DNA of 64,000 nucleotides, from positions 124,001 through 188,000 of the forward strand of contig NZ_CAMFJS010000005.1 in NCBI RefSeq assembly GCF_945956965.1, in the 5' to 3' direction. Shown piece by piece: positions 44,913-52,562 of this stretch. Below the pieces are notes generated by a model. The model saw nothing but the letters and a program-made list of their open reading frames with translations. It was not told the DNA's origin and ran no database searches. The translations under genes were made by a program, and so were the position numbers. The stretch comes from an uncultured Roseateles sp. (GTDB taxonomy: Bacteria > Pseudomonadota > Gammaproteobacteria > Burkholderiales > Burkholderiaceae_C). Each line of letters begins with the position of its first letter. Within the stretch, counting starts at the first letter, position 1.

Positions 44913-46049
44913 CTAGAGCGACAGCAAATTGCCGCTACGAAATGCCGTGCTGCCGGCCACCTTGCAGACCCGCATGCCGGCACTGGCATAACGCCGCGCC
45001 ACCCTGGCAAACAGCAGGCCGGCCACGCTGGCCCGCAGAGGCGTGCGCTGATCTGTCAGCGGATCAATGACCTCGGCCACCACCTCGCCAGCCGCCACCA
45101 CATCACCGGGCGCCTTGCAAAAAACCAGGATGCCGTTGTGCGGCGCGGTGATGGGCTCCACGCCTTCCAGCGGCGTGGCCTGACACAACGGTGCGGGCCA
45201 AGAGTTGGCTGGATCGGCGGCCTCGGAGCCTGGATCAATATGCCCGCGGTGCTGCAAGAACTGCAAGAGCGCTTGCGCGTCCTGCGCGGCCAGGCTGTGA
45301 TCCACCTCGACCTCCCCGCGCAACTCCACCGTGGCGGCGAAGCAGGCCAGGGGCACCGGCCGCGTGGGGCCGAAGTGTTCGGCCAGCTCCCACCAGATGC
45401 GCGAGATGGTTTCGTCGAAAGGATCGTCCCCCGACACCCGCGCCACCAGCAAGGCCTGCGCCTGCAGCGCCTGCGCCAGGGGCTTGGCCTGCTCGCTCAA
45501 GGGCTCACCGGCGTAGACATGCAAGACGGCCTGGTTATCGCAATGCAGGTCCAGCACGATGTCGGCATCCATGGCCAGGGTTTGCAGCAGCTGCTTCAGG
45601 CCATCCGTGGCGCTGGCGGGGGCGGCGGCGCCCAACAGCTGAAGACTGGCCTGACGAATCAGCCGGGTGTTTTCGGCGGGGTCCGCGCCCAGCAGCGGCT
45701 CCAGCAGCGGAATCAGGGCAGCGGTGAGGTGGCGGTACTGGCGATTGAAATTGATGCCGGTGCTCATATCGAAGCGCCCGCACAAGCTGCCCTGCATTTC
45801 CTGCGCCAAGCCGATCGGATTGGCCATGGGCACCAGCACGATTTCACCGGCGATGCGGTCGGCCTGCTCCAGCGCCAGCAATTGCTCGCGCAGATGCTGG
45901 GCCACCAGCATGGCCGGCACTTCGTCGGCATGCAGGCTGGCTTGGATATAGGTCTTGCGGCCGCTTTCACCGCGCCCGAAGTGCAGGCTGCGCAGTTGAC
46001 GCGTGGTTCCCGCGCTGGCGGGGGGCAATGCATGCAGCAGTGTTCGCAT
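44913..46049 (-). CDS. Zinc hydrolase of the AstE/AspA family, CphZ/AotO-like
   Basis: 378 residues. The succinylglutamate desuccinylase/aspartoacylase fold has its zinc ligands in ASLHADEVPAM (His40, Glu43) and VLDLHCDN (His169). INFNRQY binds the substrate carboxylate and the general-base glutamate lies in ATVELRGEVEVDH (Glu242). The C-terminal beta domain (residues 300 onward) carries APHNGILVFCKAPGDVV. In P. aeruginosa the homologue AotO/CphZ cleaves beta-Asp-Arg dipeptides released from cyanophycin. The gene sits 43 bases upstream of a YfcC-type carrier and 147 bases downstream of a cyanophycinase. I chose the ATG at 46049; a GTG 135 bases upstream is in frame but lacks family similarity. 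Confidence 0.82.
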   Translation of the reverse strand: MRTLLHALPPASAGTTRQLRSLHFGRGESGRKTYIQASLHADEVPAMLVAQHLREQLLALEQADRIAGEIVLVPMANPIGLAQEMQGSLCGRFDMSTGINFNRQYRHLTAALIPLLEPLLGADPAENTRLIRQASLQLLGAAAPASATDGLKQLLQTLAMDADIVLDLHCDNQAVLHVYAGEPLSEQAKPLAQALQAQALLVARVSGDDPFDETISRIWWELAEHFGPTRPVPLACFAATVELRGEVEVDHSLAAQDAQALLQFLQHRGHIDPGSEAADPANSWPAPLCQATPLEGVEPITAPHNGILVFCKAPGDVVAAGEVVAEVIDPLTDQRTPLRASVAGLLFARVARRYASAGMRVCKVAGSTAFRSGNLLSL

Positions 46050-46196
46050 GATGGGGAGTTGTCCAGTCTTGAGTAACGCTTCTGGCGGGCAGGCCAGCTG
46101 AAAGGCAGGCAGGCGAGCAGGTGCAGGCACGCCCAGATGCCAGGGGCGATCAGTTGCGAAATGAAAGTCCGGCGGGCAAGTCACCCGCGCTCAGTG

Positions 46197-47531
46197 CTAA
46201 CGTGGCAGGCCAGCGGCAGCCAGGGGTTTGTAGAACGGCCGGCTGATGATCACCGGCTGCACATCCAGGCGCAGGCGCAGCACCGTGTAGTCCTCGCCGC
46301 CCATCGCGGCACTGAACCAGCCCCGGCTGCCCTCGCCCTTGTAGAGCCGGAACTCAAAACCCAGATCGGGTTGCGGCTCGGTGCTGGCACTGCGCCCATC
46401 GAAAGCCACGCCCAGCACTTCAGGGAATGGGCTGTCCAGCAACTGCCCCATGGCGTTGACGATGGTGCTGTCGCCCAGGATGTCGAGGTAGAAAGGCTGC
46501 TTGGTGAAGAAGGGCTTGAAGTCCTTGGCGGCAGGGTCAATGACATGGCCCGCCAGCTTCTTGGCCGAAGGCGTGGTCTGACCGGTTTTGAGGTTATGGC
46601 GATCGCCTCGGTCCAGAAAGCTGAGCTGGGCATTGCGGATATTGAAGGCGGCGAGCGTCTTGTCCTGGCTGGCCTGGCTCAGATCAACCAGCAGCACACC
46701 CTTGGCACCCAGCACCTCCACATCGTCCCCGCGCAGCAGCGCGGCGCTGTTCTCCTCCACGCCCAGGCCGAGCTGATAGCCCTCGGCTTGCATCAAGGGC
46801 AGCAAGCGCCCGATGCGGCCCCGCTTGAGGAAATGCTGATCGATGAAGAGCTTGGGGCCGACAAAGCCCAGGCCGCGATCCACCTCCTTCCCGCGCCGCA
46901 TCTGACCTTTGAGCACATGCAGCGCATCCTGCGCATCGCGAAACATCGTCGTGCTCATGATGGCAGCACCCGCGCTGGTGCCGGCAATCAACCCACCGCG
47001 CTGATACACCGACCAGATCGCCTGCAACATGGGCGTCACTTGGCCACCGGGCTGAAAGGTGTCGACGATCAACTCCTGCGCGCCGCCCGAGAAGAACACA
47101 GCCTGGGCCGCGCCCACTTTGGCGATCAGGGCTGGGTCATTGAGACGCGCTTGCAGATCGCTGCCCGCCAGACGGGGCGCCACCGGGATGTGTTCGGCCC
47201 GCGCGCCCTGAGCGTTCAAGGCCTCAATGATCTGGCCGGCGCTGCGTTCGGGGTTGGCGGCAGCGGTCGCAAAGACCGCGATGCGCGCGCCCGGGCCACC
47301 AGCCTCGTCCACGATGCGCTTCCAAACCTCGGCGTTATCAAACTTGAGCGCGCCGCCAATGATGACCAGCGCGCCGGTGGCCGCGGGCCGTGCAGGAGTA
47401 TCGGCAGCATTCGCCGGCGCGGCCCATGCAGGCAGCACCCACAAGCTGCTGGCGAGCAAGGCAAGCGCCAGCGCAGCGCGCCGCCCTGGGCGGGCGGCTC
47501 GGCGATGGATTGAGCGGACAAGGTCTGACAT
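46197..47531 (-). CDS. Secreted cyanophycinase (copy 1)
   Basis: 444 residues. N-terminal signal peptide (hydrophobic about residues 18-36, ending AWAAPA) and an S51-type serine-peptidase domain from about residue 52. The nucleophile is Ser186 in IAGTSAGAAIMS. Other conserved segments are IIGGALKFDN, VFFSGGAQE and RGLGFVGPKLFIDQHFLKRGR. Cyanophycinase cleaves the Asp-backbone/Arg-sidechain polymer to beta-Asp-Arg. The signal peptide marks it as CphE-like, acting outside the cytoplasm on external cyanophycin. It is first gene of the leftward six-gene run and divergent from a TonB receptor. Confidence 0.92.
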   Translation of the reverse strand: MSDLVRSIHRRAARPGRRAALALALLASSLWVLPAWAAPANAADTPARPAATGALVIIGGALKFDNAEVWKRIVDEAGGPGARIAVFATAAANPERSAGQIIEALNAQGARAEHIPVAPRLAGSDLQARLNDPALIAKVGAAQAVFFSGGAQELIVDTFQPGGQVTPMLQAIWSVYQRGGLIAGTSAGAAIMSTTMFRDAQDALHVLKGQMRRGKEVDRGLGFVGPKLFIDQHFLKRGRIGRLLPLMQAEGYQLGLGVEENSAALLRGDDVEVLGAKGVLLVDLSQASQDKTLAAFNIRNAQLSFLDRGDRHNLKTGQTTPSAKKLAGHVIDPAAKDFKPFFTKQPFYLDILGDSTIVNAMGQLLDSPFPEVLGVAFDGRSASTEPQPDLGFEFRLYKGEGSRGWFSAAMGGEDYTVLRLRLDVQPVIISRPFYKPLAAAGLPR

Positions 47532-47642
47532 GGCAATGGCGTCTTGATGCAAGGGAATGGCGCCAGTCTGTCAGCGACGCTGCGCGCTCGCTAGCGGGTA
47601 TGGCCTCAAAACGGTGCGAAATGGCTCCGCATCGCAAATGCA

Positions 47643-47678
47643 TGTCGCATCGCTGCAAGCCCTGTTGCGCCTGTTCAT
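47643..47678 (+). promoter_or_regulatory. ArgR-pattern element on the + strand
   Basis: TGTCGC at 47643-47648, eight bases, then AA at 47657-47658 matches the half-site pattern TGTCGC-N8-AA exactly. A second, weaker copy (TGTTGC at 47663-47668, N8, AT) starts 20 bases later. Confidence 0.5.
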
Positions 47679-47685
47679 CGCAGGT

Positions 47686-47722
47686 TTACATGCAAGCGAC
47701 GCGCAATTGCACGCAAGCGACC
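47686..47722 (-). promoter_or_regulatory. Tandem ArgR-pattern half-sites on the - strand
   Basis: Read on the minus strand, GGTCGC-N8-AA-N5 is followed at exactly 21 bases by CGTCGC-N8-AA, ending at 47686. This matches the published P. aeruginosa ArgR operator pattern of two direct repeats TGTCGC-N8-AA-N5 except for the first base of each copy. On the plus strand it appears as a repeated GCAAGCGAC at 47692-47700 and 47713-47721. Confidence 0.6.
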
Positions 47723-47733
47723 GAGCCACCAAA

Positions 47734-47769
47734 ACCCCATAGGCAAGTCATCCGGGCCGCTTCTAGAGT
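47734..47769 (+). promoter_or_regulatory. Probable promoter of TonB receptor 1
   Basis: A -10-like TAGAGT at 47764-47769 lies 30 bases after the start of ACCCCATAGGC (47734-47744). The same two blocks occur at the same spacing upstream of TonB receptor 2 (52495-52530). No -35 consensus is visible, consistent with activator dependence. Confidence 0.5.
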
Positions 47770-47914
47770 GACTCCAAGGCCAAAGCGCCAAGCCCTGATT
47801 TCGATCGACGCCCACGCGCCAAGCCTTTGCTCCATAGATGTCCTCGGGCAGCCCCTGCTGCATTTCGTTCTTCTTGCCACTCTTCCCACCTCTTCAGCCA
47901 AAGAAGGCCCCACC

Positions 47915-50677
47915 ATGACCCCAACACGCACGCCGCGCCACACCCGTTCGGCCCGCCTATTCAAGATGAAAAGTCTGGCCCAAGCGGCCACGCTCTTGCT
48001 GATCGGTGCGCAGGCGCTGCAAGCGCAGGCCCAGACGCAAGAAGCCAAGCTTGAACGCGTCGAAGTGACTGGCTCCAGCATCAAGCGCCTGGAGGGCGAG
48101 AGCGCCCTGCCGGTGCAAACCATCAAGCGCAGCGATATCGACAAGACCGGCGCCACCACGGCCGCCGAGATCATGAAGAGCATCAGCGCCAACGCTGCGG
48201 CACTGACCGATGGTGCATCGATCACCGACAACACCGGCGGCCAGCGCGGCATGAACGGTGCCAATCTGCGCGGCCTGGGCGTGTCCAGCACCTTGGTGCT
48301 GCTCAATGGCCGGCGCATGGCCAACTTCGCTTCGCCTGGCGACAACGCCGGTGTTGACTTGAACAATATCCCGGCCGGCGCCATCGAACGGGTCGAGGTC
48401 TTGAAGGACGGCGCCTCGGCCATCTACGGCACCGATGCCATCGGTGGCGTGATCAACTTCATCACCCGCAAGGACTATCGCGGCGCCGACGTCAATGTCT
48501 ACGCCGCCCGCACCCAAGAAGGCGGCGCAGAAAAGACCGCCGCATCGGTGGGCGGCGGCTTCGGCGATCTGGAGAATGACCGCTTCAACGTCTTTGGTGT
48601 GCTGGACATTCAAAAGCTCGGCAGCTTGCGCTCCAGCGAACGCGACTTTCTGAAAGACCGCCCGCTGGCCACCACCCTGCCCTTTTATATGTCGAGCCGC
48701 ACCTTCCCGGGTAATATCCGCCTGGCTTCGAAGGCGGCGGCGCGCAAGGTGCAACTCGATGCCCTGGCTGCCGCCGGCATGACATTCAACGGCGCGCCCT
48801 ATAACCAGCGCACCATCAATCTGTATGCGCCGGCCTGCAATCCGCCGGCCACCGTGTACGCCAAAGACAATCTCTCCCAGGCCTGCAGCTTTGACTATAT
48901 GCAGGACACCGAGCTCTATCCCGAGTCGGACAAGAAGTCCTTCCTTGGCCGCGGCGTGTTCCAGCTCAACAAGGACACCCAGCTCTTCGCTGAAGTGGTG
49001 AAGAGCCAGACCCAGACCCGCTACGTCGCCAGCCCCAACCCGATCGAAATCACCGCCGTGCCCACGGCGGCCATCAACCCCTTCCTGCCCAAGCCTCTGC
49101 CTTTTGGCGGCACGGTCGATGTGCGCCAGCGCGTCACCGAAGGCGGCAACCGGACCAACCAGGTCAGCAGTGATGCCGACCGCCTGGTTGCCGGTGTCAG
49201 CGGCACACTGGGCGGCTGGGACTATGACGTAGCCCTCAACCACGCCATCAATCGCACGGCGGATTCGCTGCGCGACGGCTACTTCCTCTACGACAAGTTC
49301 GTGGACGGCGTGCGCACCGGCAAGATCAATCCATTCGGCGCCTCGCCACAAGCCGGCAAAGACTTGCTCAAGAGCATTGCCGTGCAAGACGATGCCCGCA
49401 AGTCCAAGGGCAGCACCACCACCCTAGACGCCAAATTCAGCGGTGTGTTGGCCCAGCTGGCCGGTGGTGATCTGGGTGCGGCCTTCGGCGCCGAGTTCCG
49501 CCGTGAGGAAACCGAGTTCACGCCCTCAGCCCTGCTGCTCACCAACAATATCCAGGGCGACCGCAGCTCTCGCGGCGACGCCCCGCCCGCCAGCAGCAAT
49601 AGCCGCAAAGTGGCCGCCGTGTTCGGCGAGTTGAATGCCCCGCTGAGCAAGGAGCTGGAGCTGCAAGTGGCCGCCCGCTACGACAAATACAGCGGCGTCG
49701 GCGACACCTTCAACCCCAAGCTGGGCGTGCGCTGGCAACCCAGCAAGGCGCTGATGCTGCGCGGCTCTGCGGGCACAGGCTTCCGGGCGCCCTCGATCGA
49801 CGAGCTGACCCGCCCGACCTCGTTTGGCTCCAGCTCCGCCTTCCTGACCGACCCCGGCTGCGTGGCCCAAGGCTTCGCGGTGGCGGACTGCACGGATCAG
49901 TGGCGTGTTGAGCGCCGCAGCAATGCCAATCTGAAGCCAGAGAAGTCCAAGCAGTTCTCCTTCGGCCTGGCGTTTGAGCCACTCAACGAACTCAGCGCCA
50001 GCGTCGATTACTGGAACATCCGCAAGACCGATGTGATCAGCGATTTGTCCGAGCAAGTCATCCTCGGCAACTTGGCCCGCTACGAGAAAGACTATGTCAA
50101 ACGCGACCAGTACGGCGAGTTGATCGACACCATTTTGCTGAAGAAGGAGAACCAGGGTGAGCTGCGCACCTCGGGCATCGATGTGGACCTGCTCTACCGC
50201 CTCAAGACGAATGAGCTGGGCCGCTTCACCGCCAGCCTGACCGGCACCTATGTCTTGAACTACGAGCGCCAGTTCGGTGACGGCGAGCCCTTCCTGAACA
50301 ACGCCGGCCAGTTCCTCAGCGACCAGGTGATTCAGAAGTGGCGCCACCGCCTGGCGCTGGACTGGGACATTGGCAACTGGGGCCTGACCGTGGGCAATAC
50401 CTATTTGTCGGGCTATCGCGACCACAACACGGCCTTCAACCCCTACACCGACCAATTGCTGGAGGCGCGCAGCGTCAGCAGCTACTCGCTGTGGGATCTG
50501 TCGGGCTCGTGGCGCGTGAACAAGGACATGAAGCTGCGCGCTGGCGTGCAGAATTTGTTCAACACCCAGCCTCCCTTCTCCAACCAGGGCTACTACTTCC
50601 TGGCCACTTACGACCCGACCTACACCGACCCGCGCGGCCGGACCTTCTACGCCAGCTTGAACTACTCGTTCCGCTGA
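47915..50677 (+). CDS. TonB-dependent outer-membrane receptor (copy 1)
   Basis: 920 residues. Signal peptide ends near ALQAQAQ, then the N-terminal plug domain has LERVEVTGSSIKRLEGE (TonB-box region), NLRGLGVSSTLVLLNGRRM and ERVEVLKDGASAIYGTDAIGG. The 22-strand barrel ends with FYASLNYSFR, an aromatic C-terminus. Such receptors import large substrates using ExbB/ExbD/TonB energy; location suggests cyanophycin fragments or beta-Asp-Arg (inference). The ATG at 47915 has an AAGAAGG ribosome-binding site; the frame extends further upstream but not as plausible coding sequence. Paralogue of the receptor at 52563. Confidence 0.93.
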   Translation: MTPTRTPRHTRSARLFKMKSLAQAATLLLIGAQALQAQAQTQEAKLERVEVTGSSIKRLEGESALPVQTIKRSDIDKTGATTAAEIMKSISANAAALTDGASITDNTGGQRGMNGANLRGLGVSSTLVLLNGRRMANFASPGDNAGVDLNNIPAGAIERVEVLKDGASAIYGTDAIGGVINFITRKDYRGADVNVYAARTQEGGAEKTAASVGGGFGDLENDRFNVFGVLDIQKLGSLRSSERDFLKDRPLATTLPFYMSSRTFPGNIRLASKAAARKVQLDALAAAGMTFNGAPYNQRTINLYAPACNPPATVYAKDNLSQACSFDYMQDTELYPESDKKSFLGRGVFQLNKDTQLFAEVVKSQTQTRYVASPNPIEITAVPTAAINPFLPKPLPFGGTVDVRQRVTEGGNRTNQVSSDADRLVAGVSGTLGGWDYDVALNHAINRTADSLRDGYFLYDKFVDGVRTGKINPFGASPQAGKDLLKSIAVQDDARKSKGSTTTLDAKFSGVLAQLAGGDLGAAFGAEFRREETEFTPSALLLTNNIQGDRSSRGDAPPASSNSRKVAAVFGELNAPLSKELELQVAARYDKYSGVGDTFNPKLGVRWQPSKALMLRGSAGTGFRAPSIDELTRPTSFGSSSAFLTDPGCVAQGFAVADCTDQWRVERRSNANLKPEKSKQFSFGLAFEPLNELSASVDYWNIRKTDVISDLSEQVILGNLARYEKDYVKRDQYGELIDTILLKKENQGELRTSGIDVDLLYRLKTNELGRFTASLTGTYVLNYERQFGDGEPFLNNAGQFLSDQVIQKWRHRLALDWDIGNWGLTVGNTYLSGYRDHNTAFNPYTDQLLEARSVSSYSLWDLSGSWRVNKDMKLRAGVQNLFNTQPPFSNQGYYFLATYDPTYTDPRGRTFYASLNYSFR

Positions 50678-50697
50678 TTCAGAGGGCTTCAGTAAAA

Positions 50698-50737
50698 CGG
50701 GGAGTTGGCGCCACGGCGCCAACTCCCCGAACTTTTT
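50698..50737. terminator. Strong terminator after TonB receptor 1
   Basis: A fifteen-base perfect stem (CGGGGAGTTGGCGCC with its complement) is followed by five T residues. It lies between the receptor and the convergent cyanophycinase 2. Confidence 0.9.
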
Positions 50738-50749
50738 GTCAAAACGAAA

Positions 50750-52288
50750 TCAGGAACCGTCGCCGCGCTCCACCGCGCTGGCCGCCGGCACTACGGTGCG
50801 CGCGCCAGAACCCTGCCAGGGCGCGTAAATCGGCTGCGGCATGCGCACCGGCGTCACATCCAGGTAAAGGTTGACGACGGTGTACTCCTCACCGCCCATC
50901 TCATCCGTGCTCCAGCCATAGCTGCCGCGGCCTTTGTAGAGGCGGAACAAAAAGCCCAGATCGGCCACTTGATCGCCCGGCTTGGGCAAGGCGTCGAAGC
51001 TCAGTCCGCGCACCTCGTTGCGATTGCTGTCGATCAAATAGCTCATCGCATTGGAGATGGTGGAGTCGCCCAGCATATCGATGTGGAACAGCTCCTCGGT
51101 GTAGTAGGGCTTGAAGTCGGCGGCCAGCGGGTCAAGCTTATCGCCGCGCAATTTGAGCGCGGAGGGCATGGTGACTCGGGTCTTCAGATTGAATTTATCG
51201 CCATGGTCAAGATAGCTCAGGCGCGCATTGGTGACGTTGAAGGCGCCCAGGGTCGGGTCGGTCTTGACCTCGCTAAGGTCCACCAGCAAAGCCCCCTTGC
51301 CACCAATCACCTCGACCTCGTCGCCGTGCACCACAGCGGCCGTGTTCTCATCCACGCCCAGGCCCAGCTTATAGCCCTTGGCCATCATCAGCGGGATCAT
51401 GCGACCGAAGCGGCCGCGCTTCAAAAAATGCTGGTCCACAAACAGATCCGGCCCGACAAAGCCCAGGCCGCGGTCAATCTGTTTCCCCTCGACCCATTTG
51501 CCTTTCATGATGTTGATGACGCTGGGTGCATCCCGGAACATCACCGCGCTCATGATGGCCGCCCCGGCCGAGGTGCCCGCCACCACGCCGCCACGGCGGT
51601 AGACATCCCAGATCGCCTCCAGCATGGGCGTGGCATTACCGCCGGGGGCCAGCACGTCAACGATGCGCTCTTGCGCGCCACCGGTGAAGAACACACCGCG
51701 GGAGTTCTTGATCTTGGCAATCAACGCCGGGTCACGCACCACCTTGTTGAGATCCACCCAGCTGAATTTGGGCGCCACCGGCAAAGCCTCGGCCACCGCG
51801 CCACGCCGCTGCAGCAACTCAATCGCCTGCTTGGCGCTGGCCTCGGGGTCTTCCGAAGCAGTGCTGAGCACCACAAAGCGAGCACCCTTGCCGCCGGCCA
51901 GACTGACGATGCGGCCCCAGACCTCTTCGTTGTCGGACTTCAAGGCGCCGCCGATGGCCACCGCATAGCCCTTGATCAACAAATCCCCTGCCGCGGCGGA
52001 CGAGCCCGGTGGCAATGCCCCCAAGGGCGCGGGTGTTGTGGCACTGCTCGACGGCGTGGCCGTCGCCGGCGCGGGCTTGGTGGCGGAGGCGCCCGAACCG
52101 CGAATCACCGTCCACACACCGGTCTTGGGATTGGTGGGCGTCTGCACCGGGCCGCTGGCCGCATTGGGGCCTGTGCCGAGTACCGAGTCGGCCGCCTGCA
52201 GCGCACCGGCGCCGCACAAGGACAGCACAACAAGGCCAGCACCCAGCCAGCGTGAGCCGCTTGATGCGAATGGAGGAACGATCTTCAT
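50750..52288 (-). CDS. Secreted cyanophycinase (copy 2), with an N-terminal linker
   Basis: 512 residues. Signal peptide (about residues 14-33, ending ALQAAD), then a Ser/Ala/Thr/Pro-rich linker (about residues 36-100) containing TPTNPKTGVWTVIRGSG, and the cyanophycinase domain from about residue 105. The nucleophile is Ser240 in VAGTSAGAAIMS; FFTGGAQE and RGLGFVGPDLFVDQHFLKRGR are conserved. Compared with copy 1 it has the added linker and a longer C-terminus. Divergent from TonB receptor 2. The chosen ATG at 52288 (MKIVPP) is preferred to a TTG 21 bases upstream. Confidence 0.92.
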   Translation of the reverse strand: MKIVPPFASSGSRWLGAGLVVLSLCGAGALQAADSVLGTGPNAASGPVQTPTNPKTGVWTVIRGSGASATKPAPATATPSSSATTPAPLGALPPGSSAAAGDLLIKGYAVAIGGALKSDNEEVWGRIVSLAGGKGARFVVLSTASEDPEASAKQAIELLQRRGAVAEALPVAPKFSWVDLNKVVRDPALIAKIKNSRGVFFTGGAQERIVDVLAPGGNATPMLEAIWDVYRRGGVVAGTSAGAAIMSAVMFRDAPSVINIMKGKWVEGKQIDRGLGFVGPDLFVDQHFLKRGRFGRMIPLMMAKGYKLGLGVDENTAAVVHGDEVEVIGGKGALLVDLSEVKTDPTLGAFNVTNARLSYLDHGDKFNLKTRVTMPSALKLRGDKLDPLAADFKPYYTEELFHIDMLGDSTISNAMSYLIDSNRNEVRGLSFDALPKPGDQVADLGFLFRLYKGRGSYGWSTDEMGGEEYTVVNLYLDVTPVRMPQPIYAPWQGSGARTVVPAASAVERGDGS

Positions 52289-52462
52289 GGGACGCAGACG
52301 CTGTGGCAACTTGCTTTGAAAAAAAACGGTGGAGGCTGACGCCGCAGCACGCTGAGCCTTTGGGGCAGCAGATGCTCATCACCAGGGACGATGCATGGTA
52401 GCCCAGGCATGCGCGGCCCGCGCTGGTCTGCTCCCCCTAGTTCCAAGTCAAAAACCCAGCCG

Positions 52463-52486
52463 CAAAGTTGTGTGCACGCGACTTTG
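52463..52486. promoter_or_regulatory. 24-bp near-palindrome containing an ArgR-pattern half-site
   Basis: CAAAGT and ACTTTG arms surround a central GTGCAC, 20 of 24 positions symmetrical. On the minus strand it contains AGTCGC-N8-AA. The site lies 42 bases from the -10-like TAGACT, the same as the corresponding site upstream of receptor 1. Confidence 0.55.
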
Positions 52487-52494
52487 TGCGGTTG

Positions 52495-52530
52495 ACCCCA
52501 CTGGCCCCAGCCCGGCGGGCTTCCTAGACT
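52495..52530 (+). promoter_or_regulatory. Probable promoter of TonB receptor 2
   Basis: ACCCCACTGGC (52495-52505) and a -10-like TAGACT (52525-52530) are arranged exactly as in the promoter of TonB receptor 1. No consensus -35 is visible. Confidence 0.5.
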
Positions 52531-52562
52531 GGACCAAACACCTGTAGCCACCAAGGGAAGCC

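Larger units (their letters stand above)
47532..47914. other. Divergent regulatory region between cyanophycinase 1 and TonB receptor 1
   Basis: About 383 bases without a convincing gene. It holds the two ArgR-pattern elements and the conserved TonB-receptor promoter described as separate features. Confidence 0.7.

Noticed and set aside
47390-47914. N-terminal extension of TonB receptor 1 by 175 codons
   Set aside because: The extension overlaps cyanophycinase 1 and the regulatory region and reads as non-coding Arg/Cys-rich sequence; the ATG at 47915 has a ribosome-binding site directly before a signal peptide.
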